DNA from: a virus
Virus record (IMG/VR): IMGVR_UViG_3300010151_000155
Location: 1 to 24,606 of that record
DNA length: 24,606 nucleotides
Strand: one strand, 5' to 3'
Shown: positions 14,669 to 21,812 of the stretch, piece after piece
Position numbering within the stretch: position 1 is the first letter of the stretch
Layout of the letters: every line of letters begins with the position of its first letter
Program-made: the position numbers and the translations under genes
The notes under the pieces: generated by a model
The model's database searches: none
What the model was told of the DNA's origin: nothing
The model's input: the letters and a program-made list of their open reading frames with translations, nothing else

Positions 14669-14948
14669 TTCAAAGTCTGCTATAGTATGTCCCAAATGTT
14701 CAGGTTTTATGAGTTTAAATCTGGATAATGATTTACATTGTATAATGTGTGGAAAAGTAATAGTATTAGTAGTAAGGAGGGAATATGATTCCAGAAGAGG
14801 CAAAATCAGAGATAAAAAGAAAAAAGGCAGAGGGTCAGTCATGGACGAGTCTAGCAAGATGGATGAAGGACGAGTACGGAGTAGACATCCATCGAACAAC
14901 AATTCAACGATGGCACGACAAGGAGGTCTTTTCAGAGTTCGAAGATGA
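14658..14948 (+). CDS. Zinc-ribbon protein, TTG start, overlapping the phosphoesterase gene (96 aa)
   Basis: C11-x2-C14 and C28-x2-C31 (CPKC, then CIMC) form a clear zinc ribbon in residues 9-36. After residue 43 the frame runs across the start of the phosphoesterase gene for 164 bp and gives an Arg/Ser-rich basic tail. The TTG at 14658 has AAGAAGG 7 nt upstream and overlaps the previous gene's end by 11 bp. The ribbon part is convincing. That the tail is also used is supported by unusual codon composition in the overlap, which returns to normal exactly where this frame stops. The function is unknown; binding to nucleic acid is likely. Confidence 0.55.
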   Translation: MTINSKSAIVCPKCSGFMSLNLDNDLHCIMCGKVIVLVVRREYDSRRGKIRDKKKKGRGSVMDESSKMDEGRVRSRHPSNNNSTMARQGGLFRVRR

Positions 14949-16113
14949 TATAGATGAGCTAGATTCTTTTGCTGAGTCAGAAGATAGAATTAGACTTGAT
15001 AAGAAATTAGCTACTTATAAGTCAGAAATGACTTTTTATAAGAAATTATATCAACAATCACTTAAAGACTCCACTAAAAAAGAAGTTATAGTAGAAGCAA
15101 TTAAAGATAATGCTCCTGCATTTCCTAGAGTAAAACAATCCTATAATCCATTTATAGGTAAAAAAGATGGGGTAAAAGGTAATACACCTCAAGTAGTTGT
15201 AGCTCCTTTATCAGATACTCATGTAGGAGACCATGTTAGTTTAGAACAAATGGCTGGATTAAACAGTTATGATATAGATATCTTTAATAGGCGTTTACAT
15301 GGTTGGGCAACACAATTACTTAACTTAGTGGAACTAAGAAGAAACACAGCTCCTATAGATAAACTTATTATTCCTATGCTTGGAGATATGGTTAGTGGAG
15401 ACATACATGAAGAATTAGCTAGGACTAATATAGATAATTGTATGCAACAAATGATAAGAGGAGCTAACTTAATAGCTCAAGCTTTAATGTTCTTAGCTCC
15501 CCATTTTAAAGAGATTGAAGTTCCTTGTGTTGTTGGTAATCATGGACGTATGACTAGAAAGCCTCCAATGAAAGATAAGTACATGGATTGGGATTACATG
15601 TTATATCAATGGGTAGCAGCCTATCTTAGAAATCAAAAGCATATAAAGTTTAGTATTCCTAAGACATTCCTTAATTCTTTTGAGGTATGTAATAGACAGA
15701 TTTTAATCATGCATGGAGATTCTATATCAGGTGCTGGAAGTAATATGGCTATAACAAGAGCTGTTACAGGACTACGTTCATTCTTACAGTTCCGTAAGAA
15801 CTTAGAAGATGAGGTAGAAACTCCACTTAGACCTAGTTTAACAAGTCAATTTGATTCTGTTATGATGGGACATTTTCATAGGATAGATGAAATTGATGTG
15901 GGTACTGGAGCTATTTATATTTGTGGTACAATGAAAGGTGGAGACGAGTTTGCTGCTCAAAAGTTACATACTATAACAAAGCCTAAACAGTTAGTTACTT
16001 ATTGGCATCCTGTATATGGTAATGTAGGAAGAGAAGTAATATATCTAAACAGGTATGATGAAGATAGAGAAGTGTTTACAGATGTTTTACCGGAGGTTTG
16101 GATTAATGGATAA
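14785..16113 (+). CDS. HTH-metallophosphoesterase fusion, 442 aa
   Basis: Residues 1-46 form a homeodomain-like HTH (SWTSLARWMKDEYGVDIHRTTIQRW). Residues 52-110 are a helical linker. Residues 135-410 are a calcineurin-like phosphoesterase with its metal ligands in order: D144-T-H146, G200-D201 through D206, G251-N252-H253, H310-G-D, and G362-H363-F-H365. Such enzymes cleave phosphodiesters or phosphomonoesters with two metal ions; Mre11/SbcD-type nucleases belong here. The HTH suggests a DNA substrate. The start follows AAGGAGGGAAT. The first 164 bp also encode the tail of the zinc-ribbon gene, and codons there favour C/G endings, unlike the rest of the gene. The last 8 bp overlap the TusA-like gene. 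Confidence 0.88.
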   Translation: MIPEEAKSEIKRKKAEGQSWTSLARWMKDEYGVDIHRTTIQRWHDKEVFSEFEDDIDELDSFAESEDRIRLDKKLATYKSEMTFYKKLYQQSLKDSTKKEVIVEAIKDNAPAFPRVKQSYNPFIGKKDGVKGNTPQVVVAPLSDTHVGDHVSLEQMAGLNSYDIDIFNRRLHGWATQLLNLVELRRNTAPIDKLIIPMLGDMVSGDIHEELARTNIDNCMQQMIRGANLIAQALMFLAPHFKEIEVPCVVGNHGRMTRKPPMKDKYMDWDYMLYQWVAAYLRNQKHIKFSIPKTFLNSFEVCNRQILIMHGDSISGAGSNMAITRAVTGLRSFLQFRKNLEDEVETPLRPSLTSQFDSVMMGHFHRIDEIDVGTGAIYICGTMKGGDEFAAQKLHTITKPKQLVTYWHPVYGNVGREVIYLNRYDEDREVFTDVLPEVWING

Positions 16114-16324
16114 AGAAATTTTAGATGTTCGAGGGGAAATTTGCCCTTATCCAATGTTAAAAACAAACGAACAACTGGATGCTAACATTAAAACACTTAC
16201 TGTTATAACTGACCATGCTCCTACTTTAATGACCATTCCTCCACAAGCAGTTAAAAGAGGATACTCATGTGATATTGAAGAAACATCACAAGGAGAGTGG
16301 ACATTATATTTGACGAAAGAATAA
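16106..16324 (+). CDS. tusA: TusA-family sulfur carrier protein, 72 aa
   Basis: TusA carries sulfur as a persulfide on a single Cys, for tRNA 2-thiouridine synthesis, molybdenum cofactor or dissimilatory sulfur oxidation. Here the hallmark CPxP is C13-P-Y-P16 in LDVRGEICPYPML, followed by the usual beta-alpha-beta pattern (LTVITDHAPTLMTIPPQAVKRGYSCDIEE). The length is normal for the family. I chose the ATG at 16106 because CGGAGGTTTGGATTA precedes it; a longer version from 16055 would simply read out of frame through the phosphoesterase gene. It overlaps that gene by 8 bp and shares a base with the next ATG, so it is embedded in a coupled late cassette. Confidence 0.85.
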   Translation: MDKEILDVRGEICPYPMLKTNEQLDANIKTLTVITDHAPTLMTIPPQAVKRGYSCDIEETSQGEWTLYLTKE

Positions 16325-16920
16325 TGGAAGTTAGATACATTATTAAAGAAGAAGCATCTTCTCTTTTAGAACCGTATCATTATTTAACTAAACAAAGCAA
16401 AGGGTTCCGTAGTGGTTATAACTATGGAGCCTTTATCAATAATGAATTGATGGCTGTATGTATATTTCATAATCCATCAGTTCCTGAATTAGTTAAAGGA
16501 TGTTTTGGGTTGAAGAGGAATGAACAGAAAGGCATTTTTGAATTAGGTAGATTAGTAAAACGCCCTAACTCAGAGATTATCCTTTCTCAATTTGTAGCTA
16601 AAGCTATGAAACAATTAAAAAAGGATACGGAAGTAAGAGCAATACTAAGTTATGCTGATTCAAGATATCATGCAGGATATATTTATCAAGCATTGAATTT
16701 TAAATATTATGGTCTTACAGCCGAGAGAAGTGATTTCTGGTTCGAACAATCAGATGGAAGTTACATTAAACATACAAGGGGGAAAGTAAAAGGTTTTAAG
16801 GGAATCTGGAAACCTAGAGCTAGAAAGTATAGGTACTTAATGATATTTGATTCTGCATTACAATCTAAATGGGAACAAGAAAATTATCCTAAAAAAGATA
16901 ATATTGAATATAAAAATTAA
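16324..16920 (+). CDS. Mom-like GNAT-fold protein (putative DNA modification), 198 aa
   Basis: The pattern YHYL-x-K, GFRSGYNYGAF, CIFHNPSVPELVKGCFGL, FELGRLV, then ILSYADSRYHAGYIYQALNFKYYGLT matches what I know of the phage Mom-like GNAT family. The Mu Mom protein modifies adenines to methylcarbamoyl-adenine and blocks restriction enzymes. The late conserved basic segment KHTRGKVKGFKG-x-WKPRARK is also typical. Mom-type activity is inferred from the family; other acyl transfer is possible. The ATG at 16324 shares its A with the TusA stop; a GTG at 16297 is less likely. It is the last gene of a coupled phosphoesterase-TusA-Mom cassette, followed by a possible promoter. Confidence 0.75.
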   Translation: MEVRYIIKEEASSLLEPYHYLTKQSKGFRSGYNYGAFINNELMAVCIFHNPSVPELVKGCFGLKRNEQKGIFELGRLVKRPNSEIILSQFVAKAMKQLKKDTEVRAILSYADSRYHAGYIYQALNFKYYGLTAERSDFWFEQSDGSYIKHTRGKVKGFKGIWKPRARKYRYLMIFDSALQSKWEQENYPKKDNIEYKN

Positions 16921-16923
16921 ATT

Positions 16924-16937
16924 TTATAGTATAATAT
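16924..16937 (+). promoter_or_regulatory. Candidate late promoter box
   Basis: TTATAGTATAATAT contains a -10 like TATAAT at 16930-16935 and is repeated exactly at 17809-17822, in both cases in the short gap before a structural gene. No good -35 is present at 17 nt; TTGAAT lies 20 nt upstream. This suggests a phage-specific or activator-dependent late promoter. Confidence 0.45.
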
Positions 16938-16956
16938 AAAATAGGAGTTTTTTTAT

Positions 16957-17568
16957 ATGCCTAAATATTTTTTTATGCCTTCAAATTTAGATGCTGTTTT
17001 GGATGCAGATTTTTCTGAAGAAGAATATAAGATGGTAGAAAAACAGATTAGGAAGGCCCTAAGAAATATAGGTAAGAACCTATTAAAAAAAACTACTGAA
17101 GAATATAATAAATATAATCCTGAGATAGGTAAGAGTTCATTTATTACAGGTAAAGGTTCAAATCAATATCAAGGAAAAATAAAGCTTGGATATTCTCATA
17201 AGGAGGCTTCTGATATAGAAGAGGGTACAGAGGTTGAACAAGTTACAGGTGTATATGTTCAAAGGGTAAAAGAGCATAAAAGAAAATTAGGTCAAGGAGG
17301 AAAACCTAAAACACGAAAAGCAAGAATGAAACAAGCTATAACATCTAGATTAAGGAAAAAACCTCCACGAGAAACTAAAGTTAAATCTCATAAACGAGAG
17401 TATAAAAATAAAAAACTAGTCCAATTAAAATCAGGCGAGTGGAGAATAGTAGGAAAACTTCCAGCAAGGAAGGGTAAAGGATATTTAAAAAAGGCTATAG
17501 AAGAATCTTTTGACTCAAATGCTATAGCTAAAGAAATAAAACAAGCTATGGCAGGAATAGCTCAGTAA
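16957..17568 (+). CDS. Possible head-tail connector (HK97 gp10-like), 203 aa
   Basis: The N-terminal helix (IRKALRNIGKNLLKKTTEEYNKYNPEIG), a strand ending in IEEGTE (88-92), and a late PARKGKGYLKKAIEESFD helix follow the order seen in HK97 gp10-type tail-completion proteins (helix, then E-x-GT, then a C-terminal helix). The match is by pattern only. Between them lies a long, very basic insertion (residues 105-155). The start follows TAGGAGTTTTTTTAT. The next gene starts 11 bp after the stop with GGGAGG. A DNA-binding structural protein is an alternative. Confidence 0.5.
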   Translation: MPKYFFMPSNLDAVLDADFSEEEYKMVEKQIRKALRNIGKNLLKKTTEEYNKYNPEIGKSSFITGKGSNQYQGKIKLGYSHKEASDIEEGTEVEQVTGVYVQRVKEHKRKLGQGGKPKTRKARMKQAITSRLRKKPPRETKVKSHKREYKNKKLVQLKSGEWRIVGKLPARKGKGYLKKAIEESFDSNAIAKEIKQAMAGIAQ

Positions 17569-17579
17569 AGGGAGGATAA

Positions 17580-17795
17580 ATGGACAATCTTAATGTAACC
17601 AAAGAACAAGAATTTATAGTGGCTAAACATTCTAGAATGGTAGGTAAAGTATTAGACTTAATAGAAGCAGCTCTTCCAGAAGGAACACAATGTGAGAGTC
17701 TAAAAAAGTTAGTACAAGTACCTATATATGATTTTAGAAATGATATTTTACGTTTAACTACTGGTTCTATAGATACAGATGACGATTCTAATTAG
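17580..17795 (+). CDS. Hypothetical protein, 71 aa
   Basis: Helical protein with an acidic tail (SIDTDDDSN). The middle (MVGKVLDLIEAALPEGTQCESLKKLV) and the ending VPIYDFRNDILRL resemble small uncharacterised proteins often found near capsid genes in phages, but I cannot name a family. The start follows GGGAGGATAA. It is followed by a 137-bp gap containing a second copy of the late promoter box, so it probably ends a transcription unit or is part of a read-through one. Confidence 0.7.
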   Translation: MDNLNVTKEQEFIVAKHSRMVGKVLDLIEAALPEGTQCESLKKLVQVPIYDFRNDILRLTTGSIDTDDDSN

Positions 17796-17808
17796 GTTTT
17801 TTTAATCG

Positions 17809-17822
17809 TTATAGTATAATAT
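17809..17822 (+). promoter_or_regulatory. Candidate late promoter box before scaffold and capsid genes
   Basis: This is an exact second copy of TTATAGTATAATAT (also at 16924-16937), with TATAAT at 17815-17820. It is followed by a leader of about 110 nt with a small GGGC/GCCC hairpin and GGAGG elements before the scaffold gene. It is likely a promoter giving extra capsid and scaffold mRNA. Confidence 0.5.
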
Positions 17823-17932
17823 TATAGGGCAAATTATAAAAACGCCCACAAATATAATATAAATCCCAATAGTCGGAGGTGGCTTAGACCAACTGTTCGG
17901 AGAAATAAATAAATACGAGGAGGTATTTAAGT

Positions 17933-18778
17933 ATGGCAGATGTAACAGAACGCATCGAGAAACAGATGGAAGGCACGAATCTTGCTTTAGCTGCTGTAGC
18001 TGAAGTTTTACAAAAGATGGATGCTAGATTCTCAGTAGATGAAGAATCACAGATTAGAAAGGCAGAGGCTAAAGAAGCTGCTAGTGAACGACTAACTCTT
18101 GTAAAAGAGATTGCTTCAGAAGTAGTGGGATTTCTAAAAGCTGACCAAGGTTTGGATGTTGATGGACTCAAGACTCGTAGTGCTGCTAAAGTAAAAGGCA
18201 CAGGCGATGACAATGAGAAACCAGCAAATGTAAAAAGTAATATTGCTGACCAGCAAGCTACTATTCAAGCTATGAGGAAGCAGGACGAAGAAGAGGAAGA
18301 AGAAGAGGAAGCACCATTTCCACCTAAAGGTGGCTACATGAAAAATGTAGAAGAAGACGAAGAAGAAGAAGTAGAGAAAGGAGAAGACGACGAAGAGGAT
18401 GACGAAGACCTTGATAAAGAAGGTTCTGAAGAGTATCCAGCAGAAGAAGAAGAGCCAGAAGAAGACGAATTAAAATCAATGGCAAAAGAATTACGCAAGA
18501 TGAAAAAACAAATGCGTCTTCAGAAAGCCACTATGGAGAAAACTATCCAAACCGAAGCAGAAAGTAGACTCCGTAAGATGGGATTCCGGGAAGAGAATAG
18601 TTTACAGAGACCTCAAATTCTAGGTGTTGATGGTTCTACCCCAATCGTAAAGAAAGAAAGTGGAGAGACTGTTGACCAACTCATGAATTTGTCTTATAAA
18701 CAGCTTCGTGACTTACAAGCCCAGATAGAAATGGGTAACACAGATGGAGTTCCTAAAGAACTTATCGGTGGAAACTAA
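17933..18778 (+). CDS. Probable capsid scaffolding protein, 281 aa
   Basis: The N-terminal helix bundle (1-75) is followed by a strongly acidic disordered stretch (118-179, mostly Glu/Asp), a basic coiled coil (180-215) and a short conserved-looking C-terminal part ending KELIGGN. Scaffolding proteins are helical, charged and normally encoded directly upstream of the major capsid protein, as here, with a 37-bp gap. They are removed by the prohead protease. The assignment rests on composition and position, not on a sequence motif. The start follows GAGGAGGTATTTAAGT. Confidence 0.65.
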   Translation: MADVTERIEKQMEGTNLALAAVAEVLQKMDARFSVDEESQIRKAEAKEAASERLTLVKEIASEVVGFLKADQGLDVDGLKTRSAAKVKGTGDDNEKPANVKSNIADQQATIQAMRKQDEEEEEEEEAPFPPKGGYMKNVEEDEEEEVEKGEDDEEDDEDLDKEGSEEYPAEEEEPEEDELKSMAKELRKMKKQMRLQKATMEKTIQTEAESRLRKMGFREENSLQRPQILGVDGSTPIVKKESGETVDQLMNLSYKQLRDLQAQIEMGNTDGVPKELIGGN

Positions 18779-18815
18779 ACTAAACAAAAATTATAGAATA
18801 TAGGAGGAAATAACT

Positions 18816-20153
18816 ATGGCTAATAATCCATCCCTTTCGGAATATTTATCGCAGTCACAACGTGGATTATACCAGTCTGTATTTGGCCCTGAGTACTTAA
18901 TGAAACAAACGTACTTTACGGTTGACTCTGCTACTGGTATATTTAACACCACTTATGGCCGTAAGGTATGGCAAGCTTTGAACAACCAAACACGTTTCTT
19001 CAATGCCATTCCCAGAACAGTCTGGGGTAATACGGCTGGTTGGCGTGTTAGGACAGATAGAGGTTCTGGTCGCTCACGACCTGTAACTGAAACTGGTTCT
19101 CTTCCAACAGTCGATATTTCCAACATAGAAACCGTATCGAGTTTACCTCGAATAGTTTCAACCACATTCGGTGCAAGCGTGAAGTCAGTCTTCACGGCAC
19201 AGCTTGAAGGTGGCGTTGGAGACGTATTGGCATTGGAAAATGAGAATGCCCAGCTTGACCATGTAAAAGAAATCAATGAGGAGCTACTTGCTGGTAGTGC
19301 TTATATAGCATCAGCAGGAGCTTCAACTACGTTCACAGTTCCAGCAGCTATTGCCAAGAACTTTAAAATTGGTGATGCAGTATCCACAAATGATGGTGGT
19401 ACTATGGGACGAACTTCTGGTTCTGTTATCTCAGCAGTCAACACTTCTTCTGGTGTAGTCACTATGGCTACAGGTACAGCAGTTGCTGATGGCGACTTGA
19501 TGACAATTTATAGCAGAGCTGGTATCACGTCAATTGACGATGTTGTAGCAGAAGATGCTATGACAGTTGGTGGAGCTTCTAACGGTGCTGAAGTAAGAGC
19601 TTATGACCTTACTCAGTCTGGAAGAACTGCTGGCGATTGGAATGCTGCTGCTTATGTATCATATAATAGTGGTACAGGCAGAGACTTATCTCTAACTTTG
19701 TTAGATACAGCAATCCAGAAAATTAGGGAAAATGGTGGCGAACCAAAACTAATCTTACTTGGACATGACCAGTACTTTAAGTTGGAGAGGATTCTAAACT
19801 CCCAGCAAAGGTATATGGGACAGGAAGAGTATCAGGTTGGAGTAGGTTCAGAACGAACTTTCCCGGGTACACGAACAGGTCTAGTACTAGCTACTTATCA
19901 GGGTATACCAATACTTCCTGATGCCGATGTGGCAAAGTCAGTTGCTAGTGATGATTCAGTCTTGGGTTCTCATGTATATGTTCTCGACACAGACTACATT
20001 GAAATGGCAGTTGCTCAACCTACTCAGTATGTTGAGAACCGTGACTACTTTGCAGCTAACGCTCTAGTAGTTAGGGGATTGCTCTATACAATGGGTGAGA
20101 TGAGAGTTAAAAACATATTCACTCAGGCCAAGATAGCTGACCTATCTACCTAA
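18816..20153 (+). CDS. HK97-type major capsid protein, 445 aa
   Basis: Forms the shell of the head. Diagnostic stretches are TGIFNTTYGRKVWQALNNQTRFFNAIPRT and WRVRTDRGSG (N-arm and E-loop), LDTAIQKIRENGGEPKLILLGHDQYFKLERIL (P-domain spine helix and following segment) and GIPILPDADV (A-domain). Residues 163-233 are a Thr/Ser/Gly-rich beta-strand stretch (FTVPAAIAKNFKIGDAVST) that looks like an inserted domain. Codons here include more C-ending ones than in the enzyme genes, as expected for a very highly expressed protein. The start follows TAGGAGGAAATAACT, the strongest ribosome binding site of the region. A terminator follows the stop. Confidence 0.93.
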   Translation: MANNPSLSEYLSQSQRGLYQSVFGPEYLMKQTYFTVDSATGIFNTTYGRKVWQALNNQTRFFNAIPRTVWGNTAGWRVRTDRGSGRSRPVTETGSLPTVDISNIETVSSLPRIVSTTFGASVKSVFTAQLEGGVGDVLALENENAQLDHVKEINEELLAGSAYIASAGASTTFTVPAAIAKNFKIGDAVSTNDGGTMGRTSGSVISAVNTSSGVVTMATGTAVADGDLMTIYSRAGITSIDDVVAEDAMTVGGASNGAEVRAYDLTQSGRTAGDWNAAAYVSYNSGTGRDLSLTLLDTAIQKIRENGGEPKLILLGHDQYFKLERILNSQQRYMGQEEYQVGVGSERTFPGTRTGLVLATYQGIPILPDADVAKSVASDDSVLGSHVYVLDTDYIEMAVAQPTQYVENRDYFAANALVVRGLLYTMGEMRVKNIFTQAKIADLST

Positions 20154-20167
20154 ACGGCTTGCTTTCA

Positions 20168-20203
20168 GTAGGGGTGGGGAAAAATCTTCACCCCTACACT
20201 TTT
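20168..20203 (+). terminator. Rho-independent terminator after the capsid gene
   Basis: GTAGGGGTG (20168-20176) pairs perfectly with CACCCCTAC (20189-20197), with a 12-nt loop, and is followed by a TTTT run at 20200-20203. It would end, or partly attenuate, transcription between the capsid gene and the genes after it. Confidence 0.85.
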
Positions 20204-20234
20204 AAAAATTTGTACATATAATGGAGGAATTATT

Positions 20235-20558
20235 ATGGCACTAACATTATCGACTCCCGGAAATGCTCCAGATGTTGCAGGAGTACCGGGAAATTTAAAG
20301 TATGTTATTAAGAGAGTTCTATTCGATAGCTCTTATGCATCTGGTGGAGAATCATTAACAGCAACAGACCTCGGACTAGAGTCTATACATATAGTGTTAG
20401 CTCATGGTGAGGACTCTGGATATGTACCACAGTATGATTATACTAATAGTAAATTAGCTGTTTATGAGGCTGGGGCTGATGGAGCTGCATTAGATGAGGT
20501 AGCTTCAACTACTGACCTATCAGCTTTCTACGCTAGAATTATAGCATACGGACGATAA
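20235..20558 (+). CDS. Probable head decoration/structural protein, 107 aa
   Basis: Beta-rich protein with no charge clusters: YVIKRVLFDSSYASGGESLTATDLGL, then YDYTNSKLAVYEAGADGAALDEVASTTDLSAFYARIIAYGR. Proteins with this ending and size commonly follow the major capsid gene in tailed phages, and I recall them as virion proteins of unknown or decoration role. This is memory plus position, not a search. The start follows ATGGAGGAATTATT and lies after the terminator at 20168, so its expression depends on read-through or an unseen promoter. Confidence 0.6.
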   Translation: MALTLSTPGNAPDVAGVPGNLKYVIKRVLFDSSYASGGESLTATDLGLESIHIVLAHGEDSGYVPQYDYTNSKLAVYEAGADGAALDEVASTTDLSAFYARIIAYGR

Positions 20559-20586
20559 CTAAACTTAACTGAGTATCTGTATAACT

Positions 20587-20847
20587 ATGGTAAATACAAC
20601 TCGTAATGAAATAGATTTAGCTGTTTATATGGAACGGTTAGATACTTATATAGATACTCAGAGTAGGTTAAACATTACTTTATGTAAGGGTTTGGAAAAA
20701 GTAAATGACGAATTAGACGAGTTAAAACATTGGCGAACTAAATTTTATGGGGCCAAATCTTTAGCTCTATTAACAGGAATACTCTTTGGTCATGCAGCAA
20801 TTGTAATGGCTTCAGTAGTGGGACTGGTAAAACTATTTCAAGATTAG
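20587..20847 (+). CDS. Small membrane protein with coiled coil, 86 aa
   Basis: Residues 5-50 are amphipathic and charged (NITLCKGLEKVNDELDELKHW), likely a coiled coil. Residues 56-83 are a single long hydrophobic segment or hairpin (SLALLTGILFGHAAIVMASVVGLVKLF). This layout resembles XhlA-type lysis accessory proteins, but its place among structural genes makes a virion role equally likely. The ribosome binding site is weak (TGAGTATC). The next gene starts 12 bp downstream behind TAGGAG. Confidence 0.65.
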   Translation: MVNTTRNEIDLAVYMERLDTYIDTQSRLNITLCKGLEKVNDELDELKHWRTKFYGAKSLALLTGILFGHAAIVMASVVGLVKLFQD

Positions 20848-20859
20848 GAGATTATAAAT

Positions 20860-21804
20860 ATGGCTAACGAAAGACATACTGATGCAAGAGGCTGGGAAAT
20901 AGATTTTTCAACCAGACAATCTGTCCATCCTTATACAAGATACTATCCGTTTAGAGTTGCGACTTCTACTACAGCATCCAACATATTATCTATTGATAGG
21001 GGCGAAACAGCCACTAATTGGGTAACTAATCCTAGAGTTGAGGCATCAGATGTAACTATGTTTACAGCTTCTGGTTCAGCTATAGCTAGAGATACTGGAC
21101 AGCAATCAGTTGGAACAGCTTCACTTCTGGTTAATCCAGATAACTCAGATGCAGACGAAGGATTCTATTGGACTTCTCCTACAATACCTTTCAGCGTTAA
21201 TCCTCAACATCTATCGGTTAATGTAGAACATAGAGGAGCTTCAGCATCTGGAGCCGTTACTCTTGAGATTATGGATTCCGATGGTGCTATACTTGCTACA
21301 TCTGGTACAGATGACTTAGCAGCCTCATGGAGGAGATTAACTGCTCAGTATACTATAGCTGGAAGTACAGCAGCAGCAACATACAGATTATCTGTAACTA
21401 CTACAGCCCAACATAATATTAACTTCTATGTTGATAAGATTATGTTTGAGGTACGAGAAGACACTACAGCAGTATCTACATATGTGGATGGTGCTAGTGG
21501 AATTAACTATGAATGGACTGGAACTGCTAATGCTTCCACTTCAATTAAAAAGCCAGCCTTGGCTCAAATTAAAGGTATTAAGATAACTAATGAGTCTACA
21601 ACATCTGGAGATATACTTTATCTAGCCTTTGATACTACAGCCTCATCTTCAACTGGAATACCTATACTACCCGGAGTTGCCACTTCAAGCCAAGGAGTGT
21701 TTGAAACAAATTGGCCTCTAGGATTTACTTCTAATGTTTCTATAGTAGCAGCCCAAAATACTCCTACAGTTAGTGGAGTTATCTGGGGCACACATTACGT
21801 TTAG
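20860..21804 (+). CDS. Structural protein with CBM-like jelly-roll, 314 aa
   Basis: Residues about 50-205 have the beta-sandwich pattern of family 4/9-like carbohydrate-binding modules: NWVTNPRVEA, then SVGTASLLV, FSVNPQHLSVNVEHRG, and later INFYVDKIMFEV, which usually ends the fold. The section DGASGINYEWTGTANASTS is a common connecting motif in phage virion proteins with these modules. A C-terminal beta-rich domain follows (235-314). Such modules on capsids or tails are thought to bind polysaccharides. It follows the small membrane protein and precedes the protease with an 8-bp gap; the start has TAGGAGATTATAAAT. Confidence 0.65.
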   Translation: MANERHTDARGWEIDFSTRQSVHPYTRYYPFRVATSTTASNILSIDRGETATNWVTNPRVEASDVTMFTASGSAIARDTGQQSVGTASLLVNPDNSDADEGFYWTSPTIPFSVNPQHLSVNVEHRGASASGAVTLEIMDSDGAILATSGTDDLAASWRRLTAQYTIAGSTAAATYRLSVTTTAQHNINFYVDKIMFEVREDTTAVSTYVDGASGINYEWTGTANASTSIKKPALAQIKGIKITNESTTSGDILYLAFDTTASSSTGIPILPGVATSSQGVFETNWPLGFTSNVSIVAAQNTPTVSGVIWGTHYV

Positions 21805-21812
21805 GGGGAAAT

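Noticed and set aside
14785-16113. The HTH-phosphoesterase as terminase small subunit
   Set aside because: The HTH resembles one, but the rest is a complete metallophosphoesterase, and no large terminase gene is next to it.
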